Source: Callipepla californica brunnescens (taxonomy: Eukaryota > Chordata > Aves > Galliformes > Odontophoridae). Taken from it: a DNA stretch of 64,000 nucleotides. Positions 1 through 12,465 of this stretch are shown piece by piece. The position numbers and the translations under genes were made by a program. Under the pieces are notes generated by a model. That model searched no databases, was not told where the DNA came from, and was given only the letters and a program-made list of their open reading frames with translations. The stretch is taken from assembly GCA_023055505.1 (NCBI GenBank), contig JALIRH010000007.1:18965152-19029151 (forward strand), given 5' to 3'. Position 1 is the first letter of the stretch; the number at the start of each line of letters is the position of its first letter.

Positions 1-2538
1 TAGAAACTGATCCTGGCTTCTGTTCATCTCTACATGCCCCCAAGAAGCAGATTTGCAGTGTGTGTATAATTACAATCTTGTTTTTCACGTGAACAGTATT
101 ATCTCTGAGTTTATATTCTGTGTGAAATTATACTGTCCTTTTCAGAGGGTCTCTAGGTCTGGGCAAACCTGTGTATTTTAAAAGGTGCTCAGTGCTTCAG
201 ACCAATCTCCTGGCTACATGCCGAGACAGGAATGGTACAATATTTGAGGCAGTGTCTGCATGTTTTGGTTTGCACTTTTTTGACAGACTGCCATAGGACA
301 CCAGTAGCAAGGGGCCACTCAGATGGGCACACCTCTTACTATAGGGCAGTGACTACCTAGCAGGAAGGGACAAGTTTTTCTATTATGAGTCTAGTGTCAG
401 GCCTGGTCACATGGGTTCCCAAGTAGATGCTCAATGGCCCTGTCCATCCCTTTGTCCCTGAAAGGCCCAATTCAGAAAATGACAATGTTTACATCTCTTA
501 ATAGTATTGATATGATACACATGTTGAGCTGCATACAAATATCATGTTAGGGAAATAATCAGACCAAGGTATAGCATAAAATGGGAAAAGGAAAAGGATT
601 GGGAAGGTCCATTGCTATATATCTTGAAAAAAAAAAACAACCAAAAAAAACCCAAATTGCTCTGAATATTGTTTCTGTCAAATGTATATGGCTGACCAGA
701 CAGTGCCTGCCCAGAAATCAATATTTCTGTGCAGCACTGGGCACCAGCTTCTGCCTTAGAAGCAGACCAGCATTGTAATCTGAAGTAAGAGAAATGGTTT
801 ATTAAGGAAGAACAGAACTGGCATGGAGTATTAAATGAGCAGCTGGATCCATTCAGCTGAGGGAATATTCTGCATCCTAGAAAAGACCTCTGTTAATTGA
901 CTTCTGAGAGTTTGAATACAGGAGAAAATAAAAAATTTTAGTTCTGCCTTGCCTTTTACCAGTCAAGAAATCTGTTATCAAGAGCACCACTTAGTAAAAT
1001 AGAAAAAAACAGCCATTGTGTTTGATTAAGTTTGTTCATCTCTGTGTATAGAGGGATTCTTCGGCTTCTGTGCAGAAACCTGGTTATGCAGGGGGTCCCA
1101 TGGATGATTTGAGTACTGAATAAATTTAAATGACGACTGACCATTTAGCTTCGAAGATGTTAACTTTGGCTTGTTTGGAGACCCTCTCTCCAAATGGCAC
1201 AGTCTTTTCAGTAACGTAGACACACACTAACAGGTCATTTGTATATTGAGCTAGTTTTGAGTTGCTTTTGACAAGGTAAAGCCCCGTCATCTTTCATTCT
1301 GAGTTTTGTAACATTTAGAATCGATAGGGTTTATGTTAACGTAGTTACAACCATGGTAAGAAACAAGTCCTGTTAGAAAGGGAAAAAGAACAGCAGAGCA
1401 GCCTGGTACTATTCCCTTGGTCTCAATAAAATTGAGGGGGAGAACATGCAAACAAAACCACTTTACTTGCTTATGATGTCCATGGAAATAGATTTTCAAG
1501 AGAACCAAACACTTGAAAGCCTACTGTTCTTTTCTCAAGCAAAATAATTGCATAAATCTGCATGTATATACAAAGACGGAGTGTGCACAAGTGAAAGTGA
1601 CTGTGAGAACACATTTTGACCCAAGATTATAATGGGTTTTATAGATTCAATTATTATTAAACTGTGTGAATCAATAGAGAAGATAAGAAATGGTGTCACT
1701 GGAAAGTATCGAGAAAGGAACCTGTAACTGCATCTAAATACCGAGGTAGTTGACCTGATTTTTGGAGAGGGGGAGTAGCTGGAAACACTGAATCACAAGA
1801 CCCTCACACAAGTTATAAATGTGATCTTCTTTTGTGTGAAGCTCATAGAAAACTTGCTGCGTTTAAGACTGGACTGCTATAATCAGTGTATAAAATATCA
1901 CACACACTTTTGAAACGCTACCAAAAATCCTTGCATAATTGGCAATTTCAAATGTTAGATCTTTGCTAGTCCACCACATTTTGAAGTTAAGGATCTTTGG
2001 ATCAGCTGTCGTTTAAATGGTGAATGATTTCATTTTGGGAGTTTGAAAGTAAATGAAAGCTGTCCTTAGATAAGACTGAATAAATGTTATCTTCACACTT
2101 GATAGAATCACCTCCTGCTGCTAAGCAGGTTTTCTGCCTTTGCTATGCAGTGGGCTCTAATCCTGTTCTCTTTTCATTAATAATCCATTATATCTTTATT
2201 TATGTATTTATTTAGTGCAATTAAAGTGGTAGATGGTTTGGGGAGCAAGACAGGTAACACTGATAATGGAAGATATCTAAATCTTTTTTTTTTTTTTTTT
2301 TTCTTTTCCTTCTTCCCTATTATTTCATTATAAACGACTGCAGTGCATCCTGGACAAATCTAAGCGCTTATTATGGTCTTGTCTCAGCTTTCGGAAAGCC
2401 TCCTGTAATGTCCTGGCACTGGCTTCTAACAGAGGTGTCAGTGTGAACTATTTATGTTTGCACCTCCTAGATGGGATGCTTGTGCTGATAATTCATACAT
2501 TCATTATCAGTAGACAAGTTATCAGTTGAAATGTTGTG
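1..2538. other. Unique AT-rich DNA, no gene seen
   Basis: Short ORFs of up to 73 codons occur on both strands but show no domain, splice context or codon pattern. A-rich runs lie near 628-652. The T19 run at 2284 is listed separately. I see no repeat family here. Confidence 0.6.
2284..2302. repeat. T19 homopolymer
   Basis: A run of 19 T followed by a pyrimidine-rich stretch (CTTTTCCTTCTTCCC). Confidence 0.9.
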
Positions 2539-2701
2539 ATGGAGTCACCTTCCTTGGAGGTGTTCAAGAAATATTTAGATGTATTGAAGGAAATGTTTTA
2601 ATGAGAAATACTGGTGATATGTAGGCAGTTGGACTGGATGACCTTAGAGGTCTTTTCCAACCATGGTGATTCTATGACTCTGTGATTCTACAATTCTATA
2701 A
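2539..2701 (+). mobile_element. CR1 3' end fragment
   Basis: About 160 bp match the CR1 3' terminus. There is a diverged C-terminal segment (GGAGTCACCTTCCTTGGAGG), then the TTGGACTGGATGACCTTAGAGG block, TTCCAACC, and a degenerate octamer tail (GATTCTATGACTCTGTGATT and on). The tail gives plus orientation. The divergence indicates an old, 5'-truncated copy with no coding capacity. Confidence 0.9.
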
Positions 2702-5700
2702 ATTAGCTTCCACTGGAGTAAATCCTCTCTGCTCTTCTTTTTAGAGCAAAATAATGAAACCATGACCTGTGAATGCAGTGAAGCTCACTTCTGTGAAGCT
2801 CTGCCTTCAGTTGGATGAAATGCAACTGTCGGTTACCCTTTAGAAAGAAGAGGTTTTCTACTGCCTGGACTATTCTTTGGTATGCCGCTGATTTGTATTG
2901 GTTTTACGTGGTGTTAAGAAGATCACCTCAATATAACTGTGAATTTTTCACCAGTGTAACATTTGGTTTGTTAGTGAGCTATAAAATCATCAGGTCATTG
3001 TTGACTGGCTAGTTCCTGTTCTTTTATGGTTTGGTTTTAAAAAAGGGACTTTTACACCTTTCCTCATAGAATGATAATTTAATGGTAATTTACAGATGAT
3101 GGATATATTATAAATGCAAATTTTTCTTCTACTGTTATGAAACTTTAATTTTCTTTTGAAAGTGACAGATGTCCTGGCTACTTTAAGCCTTACAAAGAGT
3201 GCAGATAGGTTCCAAGAATAACGATCCTAATTAAAAGTCAATGTAATGATGAAACTAATTCTCCACATTCATCCCATGTTTTGCAGAAGAAATTTAGCTC
3301 TCATTTGCTATTCAGAATTGTTGTATATTGTGGGTACTATTAGTGATCTTCTGTAGCTCTGTGAGACAACATCTCTAAAGTGCTTTTTGTTTTATGTTTG
3401 AAAATGTAGTAAGATTCTATGTATGTGATGAAAGATATAAATTCCTAGACATCCAAATAACAAGAATGTATTTTTATATATGTATTTCCTTTTGTGAATT
3501 TTGGAATTTTCTTTCAGTGCTCATGATCTCATGGTGAAATATGTGATTATAGTGATGTCACAGAAGGGTTGCAAATACTTATAAGATTTATAAAGACTAG
3601 TATTATCTGCCCTTATAATTAGAAATTCTGTCAGGAGAGGAATTTGAACAGGATCATTTCAATGCCAAACTTCCAATTTCAGTAGTCAAAACTTACTTCT
3701 TTACTGCGTAGTAGTAGATCTTTTCCTCTGTTGTAGTTCAAAATTTTGAAACAACTAAGAAAAGAAAAAAAGAATTTGATTTAATCCAGCAAGAGATTAA
3801 ATTTACTGATTTTTTTAGTGAAATGAAGATTTCATATATCTCCAGTTGAGAAATTTTAGATGCAGAGATGGGGACAGTATTGTCCTTGATAGGATATACA
3901 CTTGGTCTGAAGGCTACAGGGAAGTCTGGGCTATGGTATTTTGATTTATTCACTATGAACACTCTGTTTTCTTATTTGGTACTCTGGTGGTAAATGAACC
4001 AGAGTCCTTTAATTGACCTCATTCACAAGTTGTTGTTTGTTTCTTTTTTTTTCACCTGCAGGCTTCTGCGGTGAGATTCAGTTCAAAATAAGATGGATTA
4101 CAGTAGGAGTTGAGACCTAAATCATGGTGTCTATAATTAAGGACAAACAGGGTCTACCCATTCAGTCTTTTGAAATTTCTGAGTCTGAGCAGTGGTTCCT
4201 AATAGAATGAAGCTTCAAGGAGTTAACTTGGAATCTGACCCATGCCTTAGAAATTCCAATCACTTGGTAGGGAATAGATAATAATCTTAAAAGTGTGTTT
4301 TTGTCCTTCTCATTCATTGTATTTCTACATTCTGGACCAAATGACATTTTGTAACTTCAGTGAACCCAATGTTCATTTTGACATAGTGTCTCTAATTTTA
4401 GAGTTTTCAGATGCTTGCCTCTAATATTTATTTTTAGAAGCGCATGTCAGTTCTGTGCTTCTATCTTCAATCTGGTCCTCCAGAACACCCCAGCAGTGCT
4501 CAGCTCTGGCAGTGGTGGGTCTCTTTTGGAGCAGCTGGAGCTAGCTTTGATCTGACATGAGGCAGTGCTGAGCTCTTCTCACAGAGGGCACACATGCAGC
4601 TCCCTGCTACCTAAACTTTGGAACATAAATCCAAGACAGAAAAACTGTATTGCAGATTTTGGTACATGTAAAAAAAAAAAAAAAAAGGGAGACAGAGTGT
4701 ATCACAACACAATCAAATGTGGTAAGTAGGGCTGTGTTTTGTTTCCCATGTACAAGTAGCAAATTGGATTTAATGGGCAGTGGAAATACAGTCTAAAAAG
4801 ATAAATCTAGAGCTTTAACTTGGAAATAAAAGGCTTGATTCAATACTCACTTGTCAGTAGCTTCATTCTGTATTCCACCATATGCAATTGTATGTTGGTG
4901 CAAAATTGTGTTATTTGTAAAGCAGTTTTGCTTTCTTGTAATGTGATTAATGTGATTCCTTGCTGAAAAGAAATCATGGACTGTCCATTGTCTTCTTGTG
5001 TTTGGACAAATTACCAAGGATCTTCTTCCCAGAACTTCCATGGAATGGATGAAAAATCTGTATGCTGCACAGTACTCTCTGAATTCCCAGAAATTTTCTG
5101 CCTCTCGTTTTTTTGTTATGGACCTTTTGAAGTTTTATTATAGTTATGCTTTACAAAATCACTCTCAAACACTATTGGCTTGAAATATTTTGTTCATGCA
5201 AAGAACCATGCCCTCTGAATTCTCATAGCTGTTAGCTATTAAATTAGCTGAACATGCTTTAACTACAATTTTCATAGTCAATTATTAATGAGCATTTTAA
5301 TCCATGTACTGTATTGCTTTGCTAAATGAAACTGCTGTGAAGTTAATTACTTTAGAGTTGTACTTTTTTAAGGTGAAAATGAGAGAAATCGCTATTGCAG
5401 CAAAATTTGTGTACAGAATTTGTTGCATCATTACCGGATAATTCTAACAACACAATCTGGTGAGCAAGCAAGGCAGTTCACAGATTTTTCCTATTCTTAG
5501 GGTGACTGATGAAGCACTTATAGAACTGAATGCTAGAAGGGCAAAAACTTGTATTTTTGTAATTCAGGCTGCATTCTGTTGTATTGCTAGTCTCAATATT
5601 CTGTGAAATATCAAGCTTTTATCAGGTTTATATTTTGATCCACTCAGGTTCTAATGCCCATTTAAAAATACGTGCTTCTCACACATTCAGCCTCTTTGGA

Positions 5701-6475
5701 TTGAAGTAGCTTTCACAGGCAAATTCAGCGTCTCTTTTATTTTCTGCAGCACTCCAGAGATTACTGATGTTGGCAGCTGTTATTTTTCACGAACCTTCAG
5801 TCTGCTCATCATTTTTCAAATGTCTTTTTGCTGAAAGCAACTCAAGAACCACATATGACAAATTTATACTACTGCAATTGACATTGGTTTTAATTTCAGA
5901 CTGAAAGAACATTGATTTATTGTTTGTCTTTTGGTGGCACTTTTATAAGCTATGTTCTGTCTGCTCTTCTAGAAGGGTGAGCACCGGCAAGACTATGGGA
6001 AAAGGTGCCTTGTGTCTTTGGTGCTGGTTCAGAATCTACAGGTACCTGCTAGGAACCCCTGTCAGGACATCTCAGCTCTGTATAGGCAGGAGATGCATTC
6101 TGCTATGTCAGGATAGACTCAGAGGAAAGAAAAGGCTTCCTGATCAATGGACTGCACTTTTTGGTAGACTGTTCTCTGCTTCAATTCACTTAGCTTGAAA
6201 AATTCATTGTAATTGGTAGTTTACATACTAGGTAACCTCTCCATTATCTTCCTAAGATGAAGAGGGACATTTCTGACAGTGTGACTTACCTTTCCTCATT
6301 CTCCAAATTCAATCACAGTGTCCCTCACCCCTCCTTTTTTTGCAAATAAAAAAAAAAAATCAATTTCCTGAATATTCTTTGGGCCCATCCCACCTCACCT
6401 TCTCACTCCATGTCCCCCTGCTTCTTCCTGACCTTAGGCATCTATAGCAGAAATGCTAAGTCATAGCCTGAAACA
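2702..6475. other. Unique AT-rich DNA, no gene seen
   Basis: There is no recognisable repeat or gene. An ORF at 5920-6198 overlaps an acceptor-like CTGCTCTTCTAG before 5972, but no frame gives a convincing exon with a good donor. The A17 run is at 4670. About 4470-4620 is slightly more GC-rich, without features. Confidence 0.55.
4670..4686. repeat. A17 homopolymer
   Basis: A run of 17 A, followed by a purine-rich stretch (GGGAGACAGAG). Confidence 0.9.
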
Positions 6476-6760
6476 GTGATAAAGCACCTGGTGGGAAGGC
6501 AGAGCCAACCCAAGGAAGCTCAGATGATTGCAATGTACCTGAGTAACTGGAAGGGGTGGAGTCAGGATCCACCCATTTCCAGACCTTATTTAAGGGTTGG
6601 CCGGGGGAGGCAAAGGGTACCTTGCTGAATGTTTGTGCTTATGTGAGGCCTTCTAAGGGTAAGTAGGTTTTTTCCCTTTGTTTTTATATCTATTGCTGCT
6701 GTACTTGAGCTTATCCTTACTTGCTGCAGCCTGGGATGCTGCTATCCAGCTGTCACTTCT
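6476..6760 (+). other. LTR-like or promoter-like block
   Basis: This block is more GC-rich than its surroundings. It has CACCTGGTGGGAAGGCAGAG, a GGGGTGGAGTCAGGATCCAC segment, a TTATTTAAGG box (6586-6595), a GC-rich stretch, and then a good splice donor AAGGGTAAGTAG (GT at 6659-6660). A TATA-type box followed at LTR-like spacing by a donor suggests either an old retroviral LTR or a host promoter with a short first exon (about 6620-6658). I could not fix the ends or find target-site duplications. In the putative exon, ATG at about 6629 opens only five codons, so it would be non-coding. Confidence 0.35.
6586..6595 (+). promoter_or_regulatory. TATA-like box
   Basis: TTATTTAAGG stands in a locally GC-rich context about 70 bp upstream of a consensus splice donor. 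The spacing fits transcription start near 6615-6625. There is no direct evidence of use. Confidence 0.3.
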
Positions 6761-8318
6761 CTGATTTCTACTGTTTTACAGCAGTGCATGCATCACATAC
6801 TTGTGTCATGGTATAGCTTTGTTGCTGCCTTCCTGTAAAATCAGGAAGTAATCTTGAAGTATTGAAAAGCTGGACCATATCAAGACATAATAGCAGATTT
6901 TTTTTTTTTTGAATGCACTTAGTGAAAGTTCCTCTCAATCAAACAGCATCCATCCCCATTGGTTTGAAGTCATAAAGCGTGTGGAATTAAATAAATCATA
7001 TGCAAGCTCAATCAGTTCTTCACTGTAGACTTTGAATAGCCAACAGTCCTTCTTCTAGTGATTTCAGAGAATTGCTTGGCTCATACTGGGACAGAATCAC
7101 CAATAAATGTTTCCAATTGTATGGTTCATTACAATTTCTCAATGCATTCTTAAGTTCTGGGAGCTGCAATTCTCTGTGCACGCTTGATTGCAGTGCTGGT
7201 ACTGATAGATCCTACTTCTTGGTGGAAAGATTCTCAATATAATTAGAGACTATTCACGTCAGTGAGCAACAAAAATACTTTTCCAGATGTTGAAAATGTC
7301 AGAGCATTGCTTGTAATGTTTTTAAAGCAATGCATTACTTCTCACAAAAACTCAGAGGTAGTCTTGTTGCTGAACCTGTGCCCTGTTTCAGTAGTCTTTA
7401 ACTTAAGCTTCTATAGTTTTTTGACTGAATTCTTAAATGACAAGCAATTAAGAAGGAGAACTGGAGGAAATTCACTTTAAAGTATTTGCTGATGGCTTTG
7501 TATACCTCTCTGCTATGTTCTAACTGGAAAGTACATGAGGCAGAAACTGTACTGATGTGTTAGGCAGGAAGGAATAGTATTTTTCAAATACTAATAAAAA
7601 CTTTGCAAAACTTCCCAGTTTAAAATATAGATTATTTTAACAATTAGTTCCATATCCTGCCAGATCTTTTTTAGTGCTTACAAGAGGAAGGTTCCATATC
7701 AGAATGAGGCATGAGCAACCTTATGTACCTCATCCAGGATCTCTCAATTTATGTGGTAGATAATTGGGATGATGAAAGCAAGATCACTGCCCTAAAAATT
7801 GATGAAGGGCTGTTGTAACTTCTGTGGTCTCTCAGAGTGTTTTCAGGCAATACTGCTCTGCTGAAAGTCACAGCCTCTGAGTGTGTGTCATATCTGTCAG
7901 TGAGATGGGTCTTGCTGCACAGGCAAATCGTTAAGATAGAGGGTGAACAGAGCCGCAGTTATTCTGTATCTGGCTACATGCTGTGTACTTGAGGTGTGCA
8001 ATAGCTTGAGAGGTGGGTGTATGGTGGGGAGATGGTGCAGGGCTCTTTCCAGGTATCAACGACGGGCTCAACAACAAAAGGAATACTGAAGAAGATATTC
8101 TTAAAAAATAAAAAAATAAATGTAGAAACTGGGAAGCCATGCAGTAGTAGATGGAACCAAGATGGATTTTTCACTGCATGCTGCACAGATACAATATAAA
8201 CAGGAGTTCACAGCATTTGAATGGATGTAAGATTTACTTGGGCTCTATATTCCTTTTTTTATTGTTTTCTTAAAGCAGCTATTTAAATGTGCAGTTTATT
8301 GTTAGTCTTTTCTTACAG
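6761..8318. other. Unique AT-rich DNA
   Basis: No repeat or gene is recognised. A T13 run is at 6898-6910. If the promoter-like block upstream and the acceptor at 8317 were real, this would be an intron; that is speculation. Confidence 0.5.
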
Positions 8319-8469
8319 ACATCCAGAAAGAACAGTGTGCTCTGTCCTTTCTCCCTCACCTCCAGCTCCAACCAGCCCAGAGCAGAACATTACATTTATT
8401 TTGGGAAACAGCAATGTCCCCGTGGTGAATCTTGAACAGCTACCTGCAGCTTTCCCTTCTAGATGTTGA
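8319..8469 (+). CDS. Possible exon with splice acceptor
   Basis: A strong acceptor-like stretch (GTCTTTTCTTACAG, AG at 8317-8318) leads into a moderately GC-rich segment. It is open for 50 codons with a coding-like composition (for example SPEQNITFILGNSNVPVVNL) to a stop at 8467-8469. There is no in-frame start of its own, so it would be an internal or terminal exon in phase 2. No good donor and no poly(A) signal follow closely. I recognise no family. The opposite strand is also open here, so chance is quite possible. Confidence 0.2.
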
Positions 8470-9095
8470 ATAACAGTTCTCAGACACCAGAAAATTATAA
8501 CCCTAATTTCACTGTACTTTAAACAGAGAAGCATAACCGGTAGCGTATACAATAACTAAGAATGTGTATTCAACAGACATTATTAGGAGCAGTACTTTTC
8601 GCAAGCATTCTCAGAGTTCTGCTGTACTTGCATATGTCAGCACAGATCTGCAACATGATGCTACATACTTCAGTACATTAGCATGTTCCCTTTAACCCAT
8701 TCTTCTTTAATCTTTTGAGACCACTTCCGTTGTGTTTAATGGGGCTTTCATATTATGAGTAGGCATATTGTGCAGAGGTTTTTGGAGGCTGGGAAGAACA
8801 CATTGATTTCATTCTTAATATTTTGCTGATGTTGGGTACTTGGAAGTATGAGGAGTGTCACCACCAGTGTGGTGACAGGATTGTTTTCATAGCTGGCTGT
8901 TGTGACTGAATTAACTTTTACCTTACACTGAGGTGATGGGGTTCAAGTCTGGTGGCTTAGTGACAGTACAGTGTAAAAGGCTATTGCAAAATGAGAATGA
9001 AATCAGAATTAGTTGTATTGTACAATGGGGACAGGAGAATCCAACAACTCCCGAAACAATCTGTCTGATGAGAAAGGAAATAAACAACAAACCAA
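8470..9095. other. Unique DNA, no gene seen
   Basis: No repeat, poly(A) signal close to the possible exon, or coding segment is recognised. Confidence 0.5.
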
Positions 9096-9370
9096 TATAG
9101 AATGGTTTTGGTTGGGTGTGGTTTGCATAGGCAGGGACACCTTCCACTAAATCAGGTAGCCCAAATCTGCATCTGACTTGGCCTAGAACTCCTGCAGGAA
9201 TGGGGCATCCACAGCTTCTCTGGGCAGCTTGTGCTGGTGTCCCACTAGGTACTGACTAAAGTGCCTCTGAGTAAAGTATTTCTAAGAAATATCTAAATCT
9301 TTCCTCCTTTAGATTAAAGCCATTACTCCGTGTCATATCACCACACATTCCTTGGTAGCCTGTCTCCAGT
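9096..9370 (-). mobile_element. CR1 3' fragment, minus strand
   Basis: Read on the plus strand, this starts with a reversed CR1 tail (ATAGAATGGTTTTGGTTGGG). It continues through GGCAGGGACACCTTCCACTA, GGGGCATCCACAGCTTCTCT and the TTAGATTAAAGCCATTACTC segment, which is the order expected of an inverted CR1 3' half. About 30 bp are missing between the tail and the GGCAGGGACACC block compared with typical copies. It is a heavily diverged, inactive relic of a different CR1 subfamily from the 12.4 kb copy. Confidence 0.85.
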
Positions 9371-12360
9371 AAGGGATGTGTACAGGTAGAAAGATAATAT
9401 TTTGAATAGATCTCAGAATGTGTATGCATGGGATAATACATCAAAACTGGTTTCAAACTATTTGTGCTCATCTTCTTAATGAAACAGTTTGACTCTGTTT
9501 CGTGCTTGCAGTGTAGCAGGTCTGGTACATGTTTCTCAGGATGCCCAGGTTACTAGGGTTTTCTGTAAACAGATTGTCCTTGTTACTGGCACCTAAAGTG
9601 AAACAAGCTTCTCAAACACACTTCTCAGGAAGCTCTGCCAGGACTGTTAGTCTTCTACATGTATCAGGTCCATTTGCTGCATATTTGTATCCCAGTCAGC
9701 AATTGGCTTTGCAAGGTGGCCTGCTGTTGAAGAGTTATCACTTCTTCATCCCTATGAAGATACAGATGAAATCATGAAGGGTTTTATGATAGATATGAGG
9801 ATATTAATAAGTGTTGAACTTTAGCTTGCCAAGTGGAAGTGGTATAGATCAATGATAGCTCCTAGTCTAGCTCTTGAGGAAAATGAACATTTTTGAACAT
9901 ATTGCAGAGCAGATAAAACAGATTTCTTAGAGGTGTGTGGAATGTGCCAGGAACACTGTCAGCCCGGATCTGCTGCTTGCTTAACATGTCGGCTGACCAT
10001 GGGAGAGAATCATTCTCCAAATTAAAGTATTTCCAGCATACGGACTGCTACAGAGAAGTCATGACTTAGCAGTCAGTGCAAAGCGATTAATTGGACTTTG
10101 GCAGGCTGTTCATGTTTACAGTACCAATTCTCTTCTGTAAGCTCATCTTGCAACTTACTGGTAATACCTGCTCAGAACTTGAATTTGTTTTAAACTGTGC
10201 AGTCTTTCGAAGTAAGGAAAATTTAGAGTAGTTACTGAGCAGTAATGAATAGGTTTCTGGTTTCATTGAGCAACTACTGGAGAGAGGAGTTTTTGGTAGC
10301 TATTTCAGATCTATAGCATAACAACGCATGCACACTCAATGCATTCATGCAGACACACTTCAGAGATTTGAGGGAACTTTTTCCTGTTTTAAATAATTGC
10401 CTTTGCAGCATCATTCTTAATATGGCTTTTATAACTCCTGACACTGTCCTGTGCTCTGACTAGCTTAGTTGTCAAATGGTGTTATTTATGGACTGGTCAT
10501 CTCTGTTGTGTTACATCAGTTTTTAACTGAAGCTCCTTTAGAGCATCAGAAATTTGGCAGTATTGTTACTAGTCATTGTGGGTTCTTTCTGGGAATGTTT
10601 CCATCTTTCTTGTGGTATTGACTTGGCATATGTGCGAAGAAAATGATAATTTATGTAGAAGTCTTGGGACTTTGATGGAGGTTTTATTTCCATTCCACGC
10701 AGCCAGTGTGGCCCAGTCTAGTGGAATATAAAACTAAATGTGCTGACACACTTCCTATCAACCTTACACAGGGGGCAGGAGGTGCTGTGGCTTTGTTCTC
10801 TTCAGCTGTGTCCACTTTGCCTTTCTTAAAATAAGTGTTGTGTCATCAGCCTATGTAAATCAATTCAAACTAAATGTGGTACCGTGCATGTATCCTTGTA
10901 TATAGCAGTATATCTCCAGTTAATGAACCATATCTTCATCAATAAATGACCAACATGATTCCTTCCTTACCTTTAACAGTATAGATGGGTTCTTCTGTGG
11001 CCATGTCTAGCACATAGAGAGAGACTGGTGTACACAGGAAGTAGTTTTTTCTCCAGTGAATGTATGCCACATAGAATAGGGATTTCTGCCTCTTTTTAAG
11101 AATACTTCACCTGAGCTTGTGTAAGATTTAGTATTTTAACTTCTTATGTAGCTGAATGGACAGAGGGATGTAGAGATTGCAATTTTTAGGATGACAATAT
11201 GAAATTATTTGCTAAAGCAACTGTTACTGTTCTTGATTTTTTTTTTTAAACCATAAAACACACTGAAACAACAGGGAAAACCCAAACACAGAATAAACTA
11301 AGGTTATAAATCTGCTGAAGTTACCTAAGTTATTCTGAAGCTAATTATGACTGTATGCAAAGCAAATGAAGTGAGAACAGAATTAATGAAGGCTCGCTAC
11401 CTCCCAGAAACTAATGAGGCATGCTTTATACCAATAACTCTTCAAATTGAAAAATAAAATCATGTTGCAGCAAAAACAAAAAAGATATAAAGGAATAAAG
11501 TAACACAAGGAAGAAGTTATTTTTTTAAATAATCTAAGAATTTTGTTAGAGTATTATAGAAAATCATGTAGCATACATGCTCCCTAGCTGTGTAATGTTC
11601 TTTCTGACTTCCTTTTTTTAAGGATCTAGTTGCCTCTCCATGTTTTTTTTTTTTTTTTTTTCTGCCTCATTTGGTACTTTTAGTGCAACTGAAGGATATA
11701 ACAAAATCTTGTTAAACTTCATCTGTGTTTTCCACTTTACTTTGACATGTTCAATTTAATTTTAAGGATTTTAGTGTTTAATTTTTAGGATATGTGACCA
11801 AAACTATGCAGTAAAAAGGGCAGCTCTGTTGGCTGAGGTTAATTCTCTACATCCAAGTATGACAAGCAGAGGTTATCTTTCAGCTAGTATTCTGTGGACA
11901 CCTCTACTGGCTTCCCATTAAGCCTTCATTCCCTCTTCTAGTCTTCTATTTTTACTGCGTCTGCTGTACTCTCTTGCTTTCATAAATCAAAATCCTCATC
12001 TTCAACTTGCTACTTTTCCCTATTGTTGTGCATCTGCAACTGTATTTTTATTGAGTGAAATGGGGCATCTTTGTCTCCCACTAGGAGAAATAATAACAAC
12101 AAAGTGTTTGGATCAATATCTCATCTATTCATAAGTGTGTAAATCTGTGCCTTAAAGGGGCTACATTCCATCTGTTTCATTGAAAAGCATATTTATCTAC
12201 AATATTTTATTTACACAGAGAATTAATTTCAAAAGCGATGCAAGTCTAACATAATCTTATTTGGTAATGCCACAATCTAAATTTGGAACGTTTCCCTGAA
12301 ATATATACTACTGTTAAAAGGCTTGTTAATCTTCTGCAGTCACTATTGTTGTGTTGTAGG
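9371..12360. other. Unique AT-rich DNA, no gene seen
   Basis: ORFs here are short and composition-driven. A T19 run lies at 11643. No interspersed repeat is recognised up to the T/A tracts before the CR1. Confidence 0.55.
11643..11661. repeat. T19 homopolymer
   Basis: A run of 19 T in unique AT-rich DNA. Confidence 0.9.
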
Positions 12361-12437
12361 TTTTTTTTTTTTTTTAATGCAACTGAAAATTGAATTGAAA
12401 TTGCTTCAGAATACTTTAAAAAAAAAAAAAAAAAAAA
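12361..12437. repeat. T15 / A20 inverted homopolymer pair
   Basis: A run of 15 T (12361-12375) and a run of 20 A (12418-12437) are separated by 42 bp of AT-rich DNA, directly upstream of the CR1 left edge. They could pair into a long A/T stem. A-rich DNA is a typical LINE endonuclease target, and the A run may also have helped terminate or repair cDNA at the truncated 5' end. That role is inference; only the runs are seen. Confidence 0.8.
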
Positions 12438-12465
12438 GGCAACCAAAACTGAAAAGAGATCATAT

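Noticed and set aside
5960..6200. Acceptor-like CTGCTCTTCTAG followed by open frames
   Set aside because: Two frames are open, the only candidate donor is a weak GTACCT, and neither translation is recognisable.
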